A DNA stretch of 64,000 bases, taken from positions 1-64,000 of the forward strand of contig JAJJLU010000346.1 in the NCBI GenBank assembly GCA_023807065.1. The letters run 5' to 3'. Every line of letters starts with the position of its first letter. Position 1 is the first letter of the stretch. The notes below the pieces were generated by a model. It searched no databases and was not told the origin of the DNA. It saw only the letters and a list, made by a program, of their open reading frames with translations. Source of the DNA: Isotricha intestinalis (Eukaryota > Ciliophora > Litostomatea > Vestibuliferida > Isotrichidae). Of the stretch, positions 7,937 through 18,551 are shown in pieces. Both the position numbers and the translations under genes were made by a program.

Positions 7937-9889
7937 TTAGGAATTTTTATTGTGTTTTTTTGGGAAAAATGTTGTTAAAGCTGATTGATAATATGTGTTG
8001 AAGTTTTCCATTATAAGAAGATCTGTATAATTTCTTCTATTATGATTTAATGATTTATTTTCAATTTTTTCATCTTTGTTTTTTTTATTAAAAACATATG
8101 AGTGAAAAATTGAATCATATAAATTTCGAAATACTAAATTTTGATTTCTTGAAGATTGAGCATTTAAACTACTTTCATTTTTTTTTGAGTTATTTATTTT
8201 AATTTTAGGTAAATTAATAATTTTTTTTTTTCGATGAGAATAACTTTTAATTTCAATAGTATTATTTTTTTTTTCATCATTAAAAACTCTTAAATTAGAT
8301 TTAGGAATTTGATTAATATATAATTGAATTCCACTATGCTGTATTTTTTGATTAACTTCAACATTATAAAATCGATTTCTAATATGTAAATCTTTTTCTT
8401 TTAAATATTTTTTTTTTAAATCAAAAGCTATTTCATTATCAATTTTTTTAATCATATTATAAACTAATTCTTTATGAGCATTTAATCTATTAATTAACAT
8501 TTTCATTTTTTGAATTTCAAAATTTATAGTACATTCATTTAAATAATCTTCTTGGGTTTGAATGTAATTATATTTTTTTTTATTTATATAATATACTTCC
8601 CCATTTAAAGCTAAACATTTACAATTTATAAAAGCTATAGAATTATCATCTAAACAATCATTTAATCCTATAATATCTCTATTTTTAAATATATTTAATC
8701 TTATATTTCTTTGTTTGAATAATATTTTATTTTGTTCTTTTGTATTGAATTTATTATTAAACATTAAATCTTCATTTTCTCTTATTTCTTTTATTGGATT
8801 ATATTCTTTATAATCTTGTTTATTTTTAGTTACTTTTCTAATATAATTTTTATAATAAATAATTAATTCATTTACTTCATATATATTTTTACAAGTATAA
8901 ATTTCAAATTCTCCATTACAAATGAAAAATAAATTTTTACAAATTTCTCCTTCTGTAATAATATTAATTCCTTTTTCAATTTTAGTAATAACAAATAATT
9001 TATAATAATTTCTTTCAAGAATATAATTAGAAACTTGATTGAAGATTTTATAATCATCAATAATATTAAGGAAATTCTTTTTAGCTCTTTCAATAGCATT
9101 TTTAATTAAATCATTATATTCTTGTCTTTGAATAATTCCAAAATGACACTCTTGAGTAGAAATTACAGTTGCGGTTCTTTTAGAAGAAATATTATTTAAA
9201 GCAATTTCACCAAAACATTGTCCAGTTTTACATTTATTAACAATCTCATATATTGGAATTAAAACTTGACTTTCAGTTTTTTTTTCTTCATTTATTTTTA
9301 ATTTCTCTTTAATAACTTTACTATTTTCAATATATTGATTTGGAGAAATATATTTTTTTCTATTTTTTATTTCTGAATTTTTTATATAGAAATATACTTC
9401 TTTTGCTTTATTTAATATTTTAGGATTGTCTAAATATATTCCTCCTTTGGTTTTTTTATTTGCTAATCCTTTTAATAAAGTATCAAAATTTTCATCAATT
9501 GGATATATTAAATGATTCAATTTCAAACATTGATTAATTAATTCATTCATATGATTTTTTTTTAATTTCATTAAATGTAAAATATATTCTTCTTCTGTTA
9601 AGACAAAAGAATGTGGTTTACTTACTAAAACTGATATTTCTCCTTTTAATATTAAATAAAATTCATCTCCTTTTTCTCCTTCTTCTACTATTATTTCATT
9701 TTTATCTTTTTTCTTATATCTCATTATTTTTGCTGTGTTTGAAAGATGTTCTGGATTATTAATACAGTCTTCTTGTAATATTGTTATAAAAACATGTAAA
9801 GTTTCTAAATATTTTAATATTAATGATATGTTCTTTTCATTTGTTGGCTTTTGAAGCTCTTTAATACAGTTATCTAAATCATTTTTCAT
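7937..9889 (-). CDS. Protein with two cyclic-nucleotide-binding domains
   Basis: The first CNBD begins near residue 50 (VEEGEKGDEFYLILKGEISV) and is finished only around residues 215-250 by the phosphate-binding cassette FGEIALNNISSKRTATV. A lysine-rich insertion of about 110 residues therefore splits the fold. The cassette keeps the essential Glu and Arg. The RTA form, with Thr after Arg, is the PKG-like version that favours cGMP in known kinases. A second, more divergent CNBD spans about residues 290-440 (GINIITEGEICKNLFFICNGEFEI); its cassette lacks the FGE and RTA motifs, so it may not bind ligand. No kinase, channel or GEF domain follows, only a basic C-terminal tail. It is likely a soluble cAMP/cGMP sensor or regulatory subunit. 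Ciliates carry many such orphan CNBD proteins. Confidence 0.85.
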   Translation of the reverse strand: MKNDLDNCIKELQKPTNEKNISLILKYLETLHVFITILQEDCINNPEHLSNTAKIMRYKKKDKNEIIVEEGEKGDEFYLILKGEISVLVSKPHSFVLTEEEYILHLMKLKKNHMNELINQCLKLNHLIYPIDENFDTLLKGLANKKTKGGIYLDNPKILNKAKEVYFYIKNSEIKNRKKYISPNQYIENSKVIKEKLKINEEKKTESQVLIPIYEIVNKCKTGQCFGEIALNNISSKRTATVISTQECHFGIIQRQEYNDLIKNAIERAKKNFLNIIDDYKIFNQVSNYILERNYYKLFVITKIEKGINIITEGEICKNLFFICNGEFEIYTCKNIYEVNELIIYYKNYIRKVTKNKQDYKEYNPIKEIRENEDLMFNNKFNTKEQNKILFKQRNIRLNIFKNRDIIGLNDCLDDNSIAFINCKCLALNGEVYYINKKKYNYIQTQEDYLNECTINFEIQKMKMLINRLNAHKELVYNMIKKIDNEIAFDLKKKYLKEKDLHIRNRFYNVEVNQKIQHSGIQLYINQIPKSNLRVFNDEKKNNTIEIKSYSHRKKKIINLPKIKINNSKKNESSLNAQSSRNQNLVFRNLYDSIFHSYVFNKKNKDEKIENKSLNHNRRNYTDLLIMENFNTYYQSALTTFFPKKHNKNS

Positions 9890-10540
9890 ATTTTTTTTTC
9901 TTTTATTTATATGTTTTTTGTATTCAAATTATAAAAAGTTTAATATAAAATTATTATAAATAAATTTTTCTTCATTAATTAATAATTATATTTAATTTAT
10001 TAATAGAATTGATTTTATTCATTTTCCATTAAATATATAATATATATTTTTTTATATTGATTTGAAATTTTATGATTAATTATTTTATATTTATTTATAA
10101 ATTTTTATGTACTGGTTTTTTTAGGGAATTAGTTTTTATTTAAAAAAAAAATAAATAAATTGATTAAAAATAATTTAAATAAAATATTAAATAAGAAAAA
10201 AAAAACAATTTGGATTAACTTTCAATTAAACATAAAATTAATTTTTAATTATTAAATATAAAATATTTTATTAATCTATGCTAATTAGATATATATAAAT
10301 AAAACTATATTTAATATCCATAAGATGAAATTATAATGTTAAACCAAAAAAAAAAATAAACTCTAATGAGCAATTAATCAATTTCCTATACAAAAATAAT
10401 AATATTGAACTTAAAATTTATATTGAACATCATTATGTTATTAAATTATTAATTGAAATAAATCAATTTGATTTATAAATAACTAAATAATTTTTAATGA
10501 TCATAAAATGATTAATTTACAAAAATTCTTATTTACATGT
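9890..10540. other. Intergenic spacer, nothing recognised
   Basis: This 651-bp A+T-rich stretch separates two minus-strand genes. It should include the promoter and 5' leader of the CNBD gene and the 3' flank of the gene at 10541-11158. I find no open frame worth naming, no splice-bounded exons and no RNA-gene boxes. Confidence 0.55.
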
Positions 10541-11158
10541 TTATTTTTTCTTTACATTTTCTTCATTATTATCATTTAAAATTTTTTGATGATTTTTTAT
10601 ATGATTTATAAATAAATTAGTATATTCATCATCATTTTTTTGTTTAATATTATTCATTAAGTGAATAAATACTTTAGAATGTAAAAATTTTTCAAAATAA
10701 TCTTTTATATTTGGATATTTAATTTTTAATTGTACTAAGATTGTTCTAGACGTTAATTTAATATTTTTTTTAAAAAATTTTAAAATATTTTTATTAATAC
10801 ATAATTCCTTTTTGTTTTCTTTCAAATATTTAAAGAAATTAACATTTAATTTTTTTGTCATACAATCAACTTGATACATTCTTTTTTTAATTTGAACTTT
10901 ATTAGCAACTTTAAAATAAGGTTTATTTTGATTTTCCTGGTTAAAAAGATTATAATTAATATTTTTATTATTATTATGACGAACTTCATTAGAATCTTTT
11001 TTATAATTTTCATATAAATTAAAGAGAATTTCACAATTTTTTTGAATTTGTTGATAACGATTAATCAATTGTTTATTTATTTCATTTAATAAAAGAATTA
11101 TTTGAGGTAATTCGAAAAGAAAACCAAATGAATTATTCGGAAAAAACTCATTATTCAT
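10541..11158 (-). CDS. Unknown protein (205 aa)
   Basis: An intact ATG-to-TAA frame encodes a 205-residue protein with no membrane segment. The N-terminal 50 residues are predicted helical and fairly hydrophobic (LPQIILLLNEINKQLINRYQQI) and may form a coiled coil. The middle is Asn-rich. The C-terminal half is basic and helical (for example LTSRTILVQLKIKYPNI). The regular alternation of leucines and charges suggests a real folded protein rather than a chance frame. I recognise no family, and its neighbours do not suggest a role. Confidence 0.6.
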   Translation of the reverse strand: MNNEFFPNNSFGFLFELPQIILLLNEINKQLINRYQQIQKNCEILFNLYENYKKDSNEVRHNNNKNINYNLFNQENQNKPYFKVANKVQIKKRMYQVDCMTKKLNVNFFKYLKENKKELCINKNILKFFKKNIKLTSRTILVQLKIKYPNIKDYFEKFLHSKVFIHLMNNIKQKNDDEYTNLFINHIKNHQKILNDNNEENVKKK

Positions 11159-12806
11159 TTGTTGGATAAATTAAATTATATACCTTAAATTTTTTAAATA
11201 AAAAATTATGCTGAATATGCTCTTTACTTATTTAAATTAGTTTTTGAAAATTTTATATTTTTATTTTTACTTTTTTTTATTTTTTTCTTTCTTTTTCTTT
11301 TTCAATATATTTTTTTTGGGAAAATTGACTATTGAATAATTTTAATATATAAAATAAAAAATTATTTTCCTTGTGACATTATCTATTCACATGTTTAAAA
11401 TGAAAATGATGTTAATATATAAAATAAAATCTTGTTTTAAATATATCATTAAATTTCAAATAAAAAAAGAAATTTGAATATAATTGAAGATAAAAATTTA
11501 TAAATCAACATAATTTGATTAAAAATTGATTAATATCTGAGAAAAAATTTTTATACTATTTTAATTAAAACTGTCAAATTTTGTAAAGAAAAAAGAATAA
11601 ATCAAAAATTAAACTAAAGCATTAAAATGAAGCATAAACCTTTTAACAAAGAAATATTTTTAAAAATGAATGAAAAATTTTTTTCTTTTTATTAAAAATA
11701 TAATTTTACAAAAAAACAAGATTTTTATATAACTTCCATTTTCCTTTTAATATCATTTATGTATAAAGTAAATAAATCTAAAGAAATACTTCAAGAATTT
11801 ATTTTTAAAGCATTAATTCTTCATAAAAATCAATAAAATCAAGAAAATTTAAATTTATAACATTTTTAAAAAAAGCGTATGATTATATACAAGCTTTAAT
11901 TTCAACGTGGTTCTTTTTATTTTCTATTTCTTTTTATAATCTTTCTAAAAAACGAATTATTTAACATAATATTTTAGTTTTTGTTGTATTCCAAAGCAAA
12001 GTAAAAGTAATTGAATGTAACCATTTTCATAATTATTGTATAAATTAATCACAAAAAATGTTATCCTTCAAAAATATTTCTTATTATAATTTATTTATTT
12101 GAATTGATTCTTTTTTTTTTTTTTTGGTTTTTTCTGTTAAAGATAGAATAAATCATTCGAAATTGGGTTTTTATATTTTATATTTGTCTTTTCTGATATT
12201 TAAGAATTTGGGTAATAACTTATTATATGATGTTTATTTAATTATAACTGAAAAATAATGAGAAAAAATTATACTTGATAAATTATTTTTTAGAGGGTAT
12301 TTTAATCTAGAGTTTTTTTATTTTTATTATTGGTGTTTTTAATGTGATTTAATACACATGGGATAAATATATTTTTTCAGAATTTTTATATTTAGGTTAT
12401 TTAATATTTTTTGTGTTCTATTTTTGTTTAGGGTTATTTTAATTTATGAAAATCATTGTCTTAGAATAATATAAATTTATATGAATGATAATGTTTAAAC
12501 TTTTAGTTATCCTTTAATTTCTAATTTATGATTTTCTATTTTAATAAAGAAATACAAAAATATATATTATTTTATTGTGGAAATATTCATCAATTTTTAT
12601 TATATTAAAATGAAAAATAGGTCATCAAAATTTTATCAAATTTCATATAGAAAATATAGTAAATAAGAAAGGGATGATAAATCCTTTAAATTATATTTGA
12701 CAAATAAGAATATAAATCCCAAAATCTAAAATATTATAAATAAAATATAGTAAAAAATTAAATAAATTTTTTTATCAAAAAAATTTTAAAATATTCCTTA
12801 ATTAAT
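11159..12806. other. 1.65-kb gene desert with possible decayed coding remnant
   Basis: No intact gene is visible on either strand. On the plus strand around 11870-12100 one frame can be read as a hydrophobic protein-like stretch (for example YDYIQALISTWFF) interrupted by TAA or TGA codons. This is the look of an old gene remnant, but in DNA this rich in A+T such readings can also be accidental. The rest is oligo-T and oligo-A tracts. This is the longest interior spacer in the window apart from the 23.7-25.1 kb region. Confidence 0.45.
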
Positions 12807-13928
12807 TTAATAAGAAGGTTTAATATAATCAAGACCCATAGCAATATTTCTTCTATTAGGAATTTCTCTCCAATCTCTATAATCAATTTCTCCTCTTGGT
12901 GCATTATCTAAAATTCTTTCAATATCAAATAATAAACTTTTATCTAATCTTTTATAAATTTCAATAGCTTTTACATTTTCTTCAATTTGAGAATTTTTAC
13001 TTGCTCCTAATAAACAACAATTAATATCTGGATTTGCAAGTAACCAAGCAATAGCTAATTGACCTAAAGTACATTGGAATTTTTTTTCAGCAACATCTTT
13101 TAACTTTTGTAATTTTTCATCATAATTTTTTTTATTTTTAATATAAGCTTCAAAAGCATAATTTCCATTTTCATTATTTTTATTTGCTCTTGAATCTTTA
13201 GGAATTTCATTAATATATTTCCCTGTTAAAATGCCACTATGAAGAGGAGAAAAAATAGTTGTTCCCAAAGAATATTTTTTAAATAAATCTCTATATTCAT
13301 CTTCAATTTTATTTCTATTAAACATATTATAACAACATTGTTCAACAATAGGTTTAATTAAATTTAATCTTTGACAAGTATCATAAGCTTCCATAATTTG
13401 ACAAGCAGTCCATTCACTTGTTCCCCAATAAAAAGCATATCCATCATTAATTAAATTATTCATTGATTTACATATTTCTTCCATTGATGTATCTCTATCA
13501 TAACGATGACAATATACTACATCAACATAATCTAATTGAAGTCGCTTTAAGCTATTTTTCATTCCTTCTATAATATGTTTTCTTGATAAGAAACCGTCAT
13601 TGGGATCTTCTCCTAATTTATATATTTTTGTTGATACTATTATTTTTTCTCGAGGAACATTTAATTCTTTTAATGCTTTTCCTAATGTTATTTCTCCCTC
13701 TCCTTGACCATATGCTTCTGCTGTATCAAAGAAATTTATTCCATTTTCTAAACATGTTTTTACATTCTCTAATGTTAACTTGTCGTCTTGATTGTTTACC
13801 CAGTTACCATATCCTAATACACTCACTCGTAAACCTGAGTTTCCTAAGTAACGATATTCCATTTTTGAAGTGTTTGGAAGTGTTTGAGGAATTTCTTCTT
13901 TTTGAGGTTGATCTTCTATTTTTTCCAT
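12807..13928 (-). CDS. Aldo-keto reductase, Kv-channel beta-subunit-like (AKR6)
   Basis: A 373-aa protein of the aldo-keto reductase fold that begins, after a short polar leader, with MEYRYLGNSGLRVSVLGYG. The catalytic tetrad is complete: Asp68 and Tyr73 in FDTAEAYG, Lys101 in VSTK and His141 in VYCHRYD. The NADPH-binding C-terminal region (GASKNSQIEENVKAIEI) is also present. WGTSEW, EQCCYNMFNR and the final DYRDW-type ending are characteristic of the AKR6 family. That family includes voltage-gated K+ channel beta subunits and related soluble oxidoreductases. Whether this one binds a channel or acts as a free NADPH-dependent carbonyl reductase cannot be decided here. The frame is intact and intronless. 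Confidence 0.92.
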   Translation of the reverse strand: MEKIEDQPQKEEIPQTLPNTSKMEYRYLGNSGLRVSVLGYGNWVNNQDDKLTLENVKTCLENGINFFDTAEAYGQGEGEITLGKALKELNVPREKIIVSTKIYKLGEDPNDGFLSRKHIIEGMKNSLKRLQLDYVDVVYCHRYDRDTSMEEICKSMNNLINDGYAFYWGTSEWTACQIMEAYDTCQRLNLIKPIVEQCCYNMFNRNKIEDEYRDLFKKYSLGTTIFSPLHSGILTGKYINEIPKDSRANKNNENGNYAFEAYIKNKKNYDEKLQKLKDVAEKKFQCTLGQLAIAWLLANPDINCCLLGASKNSQIEENVKAIEIYKRLDKSLLFDIERILDNAPRGEIDYRDWREIPNRRNIAMGLDYIKPSY

Positions 13929-14208
13929 TTTTTATATTTTATTTTTTTTTAGTATAACTTATTGAAGTATTTAAAATTTTATTTCTTTTAAATATATTTT
14001 TATTATTATTCATTTATAATATTGTTTTATAATAAAGTTTTTATTGTATAAAAAGAAATATTATTAAGGAGATTTTATTTATATATTTTTCTCAATAAAA
14101 AATAAAAGGAATGAAAGTTTATTTTCATATTTATTTGTCTCTTATTAAATTGTATTTAAAAATTAATTAATTATTTTATACATAAAATTATAATATTTAA
14201 TTAAAATA

Positions 14209-15114
14209 ATGTCTAATAATTCAAAAGTAAAAAATAAAAATCCATCAAAGCAATATTTAAAAAATTATTTTATAGGTAATTATTTTAATAATATTCATTC
14301 TCTTTCAAGAAATTATAAATTACAAAAACCAAAAATATACAAAACTCGAAATACTTCATTAACAAATCATCATAATTTATCATTTTCATCTCAAGAAAGA
14401 AATATATTTTCAACATCAAAATATTCAATAACAAATAAGCATTCATTAAATAATTCTCTTTTAAAAAGAATAAAAAAAAATATCCGTAATAAAAAAATAA
14501 TAGATTATTCTCCTCATTATAATACAGAATTCACAAATTTAAAAAATTACAAAAATTATAAAAATTCACCAGAAACAATTTCAACAGCAATAACAAGTAA
14601 AAGAATAAATAATAAAAGTAATTTAAAAACAATTAAATTAAAAGTTCCTTTTAATTTTAATAAAATAAAAAATAAAATTTTTATGAAATTTAATTCTTTA
14701 AGAGGAAATTCCTTACATTTTCAAAATAAAATTACTTTAGAAGAAGAAGGTTATATTATTACTGAAGAAAGTATTTTTAATAATAGTAATTGTCAGAATA
14801 ATAAATCTAAAAAAAATTTAAAAAATATTTCTCAAAATTCAAATATTTCTTTTGATAATTTAGATGTGTCATATACTTATTCTGATGATACAGAAACTAA
14901 AAGATATAAAAAAAATTTATTAAATGAATATAATAATAATGAACTTGCTAAAGGAAATAATCATATTAATAATATTTTTTATTGTGGAGATTATGATAAA
15001 AATAATAAAATTAATAATATTAAATCTTGTAAAACTTCTTCAAATAAAAAAGATAAGAAAGAAGATTTTAAAGAATTTTGTGAAGAAATTCAAAAGAAAT
15101 TATTTGGAGAATAA
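14209..15114 (+). CDS. Unknown basic Lys/Asn/Ser-rich protein (301 aa)
   Basis: An intact ATG-to-TAA frame. The product is low-complexity and strongly basic over its first 160 residues, with many Tyr and Ser residues (for example RNYKLQKPKIYKTRNTSLTN). The rest is more acidic (YTYSDDTETKRY) and ends in a short charged helix, FKEFCEEIQKKLFGE. No fold, motif or signal sequence is recognisable. Such proteins are common in ciliates, where many are cytoskeleton-associated, but that is a general expectation, not evidence. It is transcribed divergently from the aldo-keto reductase across a 280-bp gap. Confidence 0.6.
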   Translation: MSNNSKVKNKNPSKQYLKNYFIGNYFNNIHSLSRNYKLQKPKIYKTRNTSLTNHHNLSFSSQERNIFSTSKYSITNKHSLNNSLLKRIKKNIRNKKIIDYSPHYNTEFTNLKNYKNYKNSPETISTAITSKRINNKSNLKTIKLKVPFNFNKIKNKIFMKFNSLRGNSLHFQNKITLEEEGYIITEESIFNNSNCQNNKSKKNLKNISQNSNISFDNLDVSYTYSDDTETKRYKKNLLNEYNNNELAKGNNHINNIFYCGDYDKNNKINNIKSCKTSSNKKDKKEDFKEFCEEIQKKLFGE

Positions 15115-15224
15115 AATTATTTATTTAATTAATTTTGTTATAAATTTAATTAATGTTTATATAGAATCTATTAATGTGTTTTAATTATTTTTTTATATTT
15201 TATATGATGTTTTAAAATACATGA

Positions 15225-16430
15225 TTAAATATTAATGGTTTCTATAAAAAATATATATTTACAAAGGAAAATTTCAAAATTTAATTCATTGTTATTACCT
15301 AAAAAAGAAAAAAAGTCTTTTTTATTAAATGAATAACTGAAGATTATTTTATTATCATTTTTATTGCTTTTTTCTTTAAATAAAGGTTGAACTAAACATT
15401 TATTTTTTTTTTTATTTTCTAATAATACATTAATATAATATCTCTGAGAATCATCATCATTTATTTCTGAATTATTAAGTTCTAATTTAAAAGAAACGAG
15501 ATTATTTTCATCAAATAATATTTGAATATTTCCTTTTTCTTTAAAATAGTTAAAATAACTTGTATCAAACTCAACTCCAATATTAATATTTAATTGTTGA
15601 TTTTCTTTTTTTATATGATTCTCTTTTATATTAAAATTAAATAAATCTTGATTAAAAGAAATAATTTTTTTTTTTAATTGATCATTATCTGAATTAAATT
15701 TTTTTTCATATTTTTTAATTTTTGAATTAACTTTTAAAGAATATTCTTTAGTTTTATTTTTATTATTTATCATTGTTTCCAATAATTCAGTTAATTTATT
15801 TTCTTTATTTTCAAAATAATTTTTATAAGATATAAGTTCTTTTTTAATTAAATATTTGTTTTCAATTTCTCTATTTGTAACATCTAAAATAAAATTTTGA
15901 TATTCTTTTAATTCTTCAAGTTTAATTAATTTAATTTTTTTAATTTTTTTAATTTTATAATCACAAATATCTAAAAATCCAGAAAGAATTTTATTAAAAT
16001 TTTTAAAGGTGATTAATAAATTAATAGATTCATTTAAATTATATTGATTTAAAAAGTCAATATCAAAAACTATATGATTAAATTTGATACATTTTATAAT
16101 ACAATTATCACAATAATTTTGATTACAATTTAAACAATATTTATTACTTTTAATTAATTCATCTTCATCATAATGATTAATACAAATTTGTTCTTTCTTA
16201 AAATTATAAGTTACCATAGTATCTATATTTGTTGGAAATATCGAAAAATCGGTTGAATCATTTATATATATTTTTCCAATATTATCGTCAAATAAATTAT
16301 TTATCTGGTATAGTTTTTCTATGTATCCTTCATCACTATTTTCATATATTTCATTTATATTTTTTATTGATGATGATTCTTTTAAATAATTTGAAAAATC
16401 CTGTAAAGATATGTTTTTTGATTTTGACAT
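15225..16430 (-). CDS. B-box zinc finger and coiled-coil protein (TRIM-like, no RING)
   Basis: A 401-aa protein with a B-box-type zinc site at about residues 82-118. CINH is followed by CLNC, CDNC and then C and H residues in KCIKFNHIV, matching the CxxH...CxxC...CxxC...H spacing of B-boxes. A long Lys/Glu-rich coiled coil follows (about residues 140-250), then a beta-rich C-terminal region of roughly 130 residues with no match I recognise. No RING precedes the B-box, so a ubiquitin ligase role is not implied. A scaffold or microtubule-associated role is possible, since B-box/coiled-coil proteins are expanded in ciliates. It is convergent with the gene at 14209-15114. Confidence 0.65.
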   Translation of the reverse strand: MSKSKNISLQDFSNYLKESSSIKNINEIYENSDEGYIEKLYQINNLFDDNIGKIYINDSTDFSIFPTNIDTMVTYNFKKEQICINHYDEDELIKSNKYCLNCNQNYCDNCIIKCIKFNHIVFDIDFLNQYNLNESINLLITFKNFNKILSGFLDICDYKIKKIKKIKLIKLEELKEYQNFILDVTNREIENKYLIKKELISYKNYFENKENKLTELLETMINNKNKTKEYSLKVNSKIKKYEKKFNSDNDQLKKKIISFNQDLFNFNIKENHIKKENQQLNINIGVEFDTSYFNYFKEKGNIQILFDENNLVSFKLELNNSEINDDDSQRYYINVLLENKKKNKCLVQPLFKEKSNKNDNKIIFSYSFNKKDFFSFLGNNNELNFEIFLCKYIFFIETINI

Positions 16431-17039
16431 TTTTTTATTTAATTTAATTGTTTGTTTAAAAGATTAAAGTATATGAAAAATAGATATTGAGGATTAAATC
16501 CTTTTTTCATAATTTTTATGTAGAGTTCTAAGATTTGTAAAAAAATAATAAGAAATTATTATTAATAACAGATAAATTATTAATTTAATGAGATAAAATT
16601 TTATGAAAATAATGAAGGAAAAAATAATAAATATAATATCAATTGAAAGAAAGATACGAATAAATGAAATTAAAACCCATTAAATAATTCTTCAAATTTA
16701 AACCAAAATACTCTTAATACATTTTATAAAAACTTTTGTCTTCTTGACGAAAAAATAATAAATTTCAACTTCAATAAAAGCAAAGTCACGTTTGAAGTAC
16801 CAATTGAAGATTCACTAACTTTTATAATAAAAATAGAGTTTTAGTTAGAATAAATAATAATCTATAATAATAGAAAGATCTTTTGTGTTTTAGAAATAGA
16901 AAACAATATGATTTAAAAAATCTATTATATTTATTTGAATAAATATTTGTTTATTCCCTATTTCAGAGTGACCTTTTTTTAGTCTCAAACGATATTATTC
17001 ATTTATTATTTTTACTATAAATTCTTTTCTAATATTAAA
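16431..17039. other. Spacer, possibly the eroded rest of a duplicated gene
   Basis: There is no intact gene here. Because a decayed copy of the neighbouring protease-like gene is recognisable at 17040-17325 on the minus strand, this stretch would be where its C-terminal half once lay. I cannot align it convincingly; only scattered protein-like pieces remain. Confidence 0.4.
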
Positions 17040-17325
17040 TTCATTTTTATTTATTATATCTTAATATACTTTTCCTTCCTTTTTTTTATAATTAATCCTT
17101 TTTCTACCTTGATATTTTAATTCTAATGTTTCATAATATATAATCAAGGAGTAACTACCATTAATATTTCTGAATTCTTTCTTATCCCTGAATACATTTC
17201 AGAAATTTTTGTATCACTGATATTTATATAAAAATATTCATTTTTACTATAATCTAATGTAAATGTAATATTTTTTCTTGATGCTCAAAAAAGAGAAAAT
17301 ATGAATGATATAAATATTAAATATT
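17040..17325 (-). pseudogene. Decayed tandem copy of the neighbouring aspartyl-protease-like gene
   Basis: Read on the minus strand, this piece contains TLDYSKNEYFYINISDTKI followed by SEMYSGIRKNSEILMVVT. It matches the intact neighbour (18551 to 17442), which has TLDIRKQANFLMNINDTKI and LAIYSSIKNNSEIAMAVST, residue for residue in spacing. DNA similarity extends upstream through the signal-peptide region (ATATCATTCAT is shared) and, more weakly, downstream to the region encoding EGNVYKDNF in the neighbour. The copy lacks a usable start and has TGA, TAG and TAA stops in frame, so it is a pseudogene. It lies immediately downstream of its parent on the same strand, so a tandem duplication is the simplest origin. 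Confidence 0.7.
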
Positions 17326-17441
17326 ATTTATAAAAAATTACTTATTTAAATTAACTAATTTCTAATAATAATTTTAATTTATTAAATCTATTCAAAATAA
17401 TTTTATTACTAATAATCATATAAAAACAATATCAAAGACAA

Positions 17442-18551
17442 TTAAACAAGATTATTATCTAAGACATTGATATTCATTTTTTTTTTCTTCTTAATTACAC
17501 AACAATAAACAAAAGCTCCTGCAAAAAGAACAATAACTACACCAAATATTATAAAATACCAAAAATAGGATTCATTTCCAACAAGAACACCTTCCAAATC
17601 AGAATAAAAATAAATTTGTTGTTTATCAGCATCAATTATAGCAGAAACATTAGGAATAGTTTGAAATCCAAATAAAAGATGATCTATATTAGTTGAAGTT
17701 TCATAGTTTAATTCTTTAAATTCAATTGCTTTTCCTCCTATTTCCAAATATGCTACTTTTTCATCTTGTGAAGAACATTTATGGGACCCACATTTAAAAC
17801 CTACTTTTTCAAAAAATGATATCATTTGTTCTATTATATTATTTGGACCATATATTGAATTTTATTTTTCTAATGGATGAAAAAACTCAACTATAGATTC
17901 AGTTCCAGTTACATTGAATGAGTCAATAATATTATGATTTAAGAAATCTTCTCTTGATTTTGAAATTGATATTTTTTTTAAGTAACAACCAAAATATCCT
18001 TTTACCATATCACAAGATGTATAATATTTTAATTCTCCTGTGGAATATTTTTCTCCAATGGAAACTGTAATGGAATCACTATTTACTGTTCCATATTTAA
18101 TTACTTTATTTGAAATTATATTATTTTTATATAATAAATCTATTTGAGAAGGATCAAATGATATTAATCCTCCAAAATTATCTACTTTACTATAGATAAA
18201 TTCTCTTTCTCCTATATTTGTCCCGTTAATTATGAAATTATCTTTATAAACATTTCCTTCATATTTTTTTTCAAAATATTGAAATGATGAAGTTCTATTT
18301 TGATTTTTTATTGGTTTTCCATCATAACATTTTGCTCCCTCTTTACTTGGACTATCACAATTAATATTAGTAGAAACTGCCATTGCAATTTCTGAATTAT
18401 TCTTTATTGATGAATATATTGCTAATATTTTTGTATCATTGATGTTCATTAAAAAATTGGCTTGTTTTCTTATATCTAGAGTCAAATAAAGAGTTTGATG
18501 TGAATTCATTATGAATGATATAAATACAATAAATAAAAGAAATGATTTCAT
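17442..18551 (-). pseudogene. Aspartyl-protease-like membrane protein interrupted by one in-frame TAA
   Basis: From the ATG at 18551 the frame runs 229 codons to a TAA at 17862-17864. It then continues in the same frame for 139 further sense codons to a final TAA at 17442. Read through, the product is a type I membrane protein. It has a signal peptide (residues 1-19), a luminal part with aspartic-protease-like segments (a C...C pair, then YEGNVYKDNFIING, FGGLISFDP and AIIDADKQQIYFYSD), a transmembrane helix near the end and a Lys-rich tail. Neither catalytic DTG/DSG triad is visible; the second site reads VTGTES. It is thus an inactive homologue at best, and the fold assignment is tentative. 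The TAA is either a recent nonsense mutation or a readthrough site giving secreted and anchored forms. Confidence 0.6.

Noticed and set aside
13583..13957. 124-codon Leu-rich frame opposite the aldo-keto reductase
   Set aside because: It is a shadow of a firmly identified enzyme gene on the other strand.
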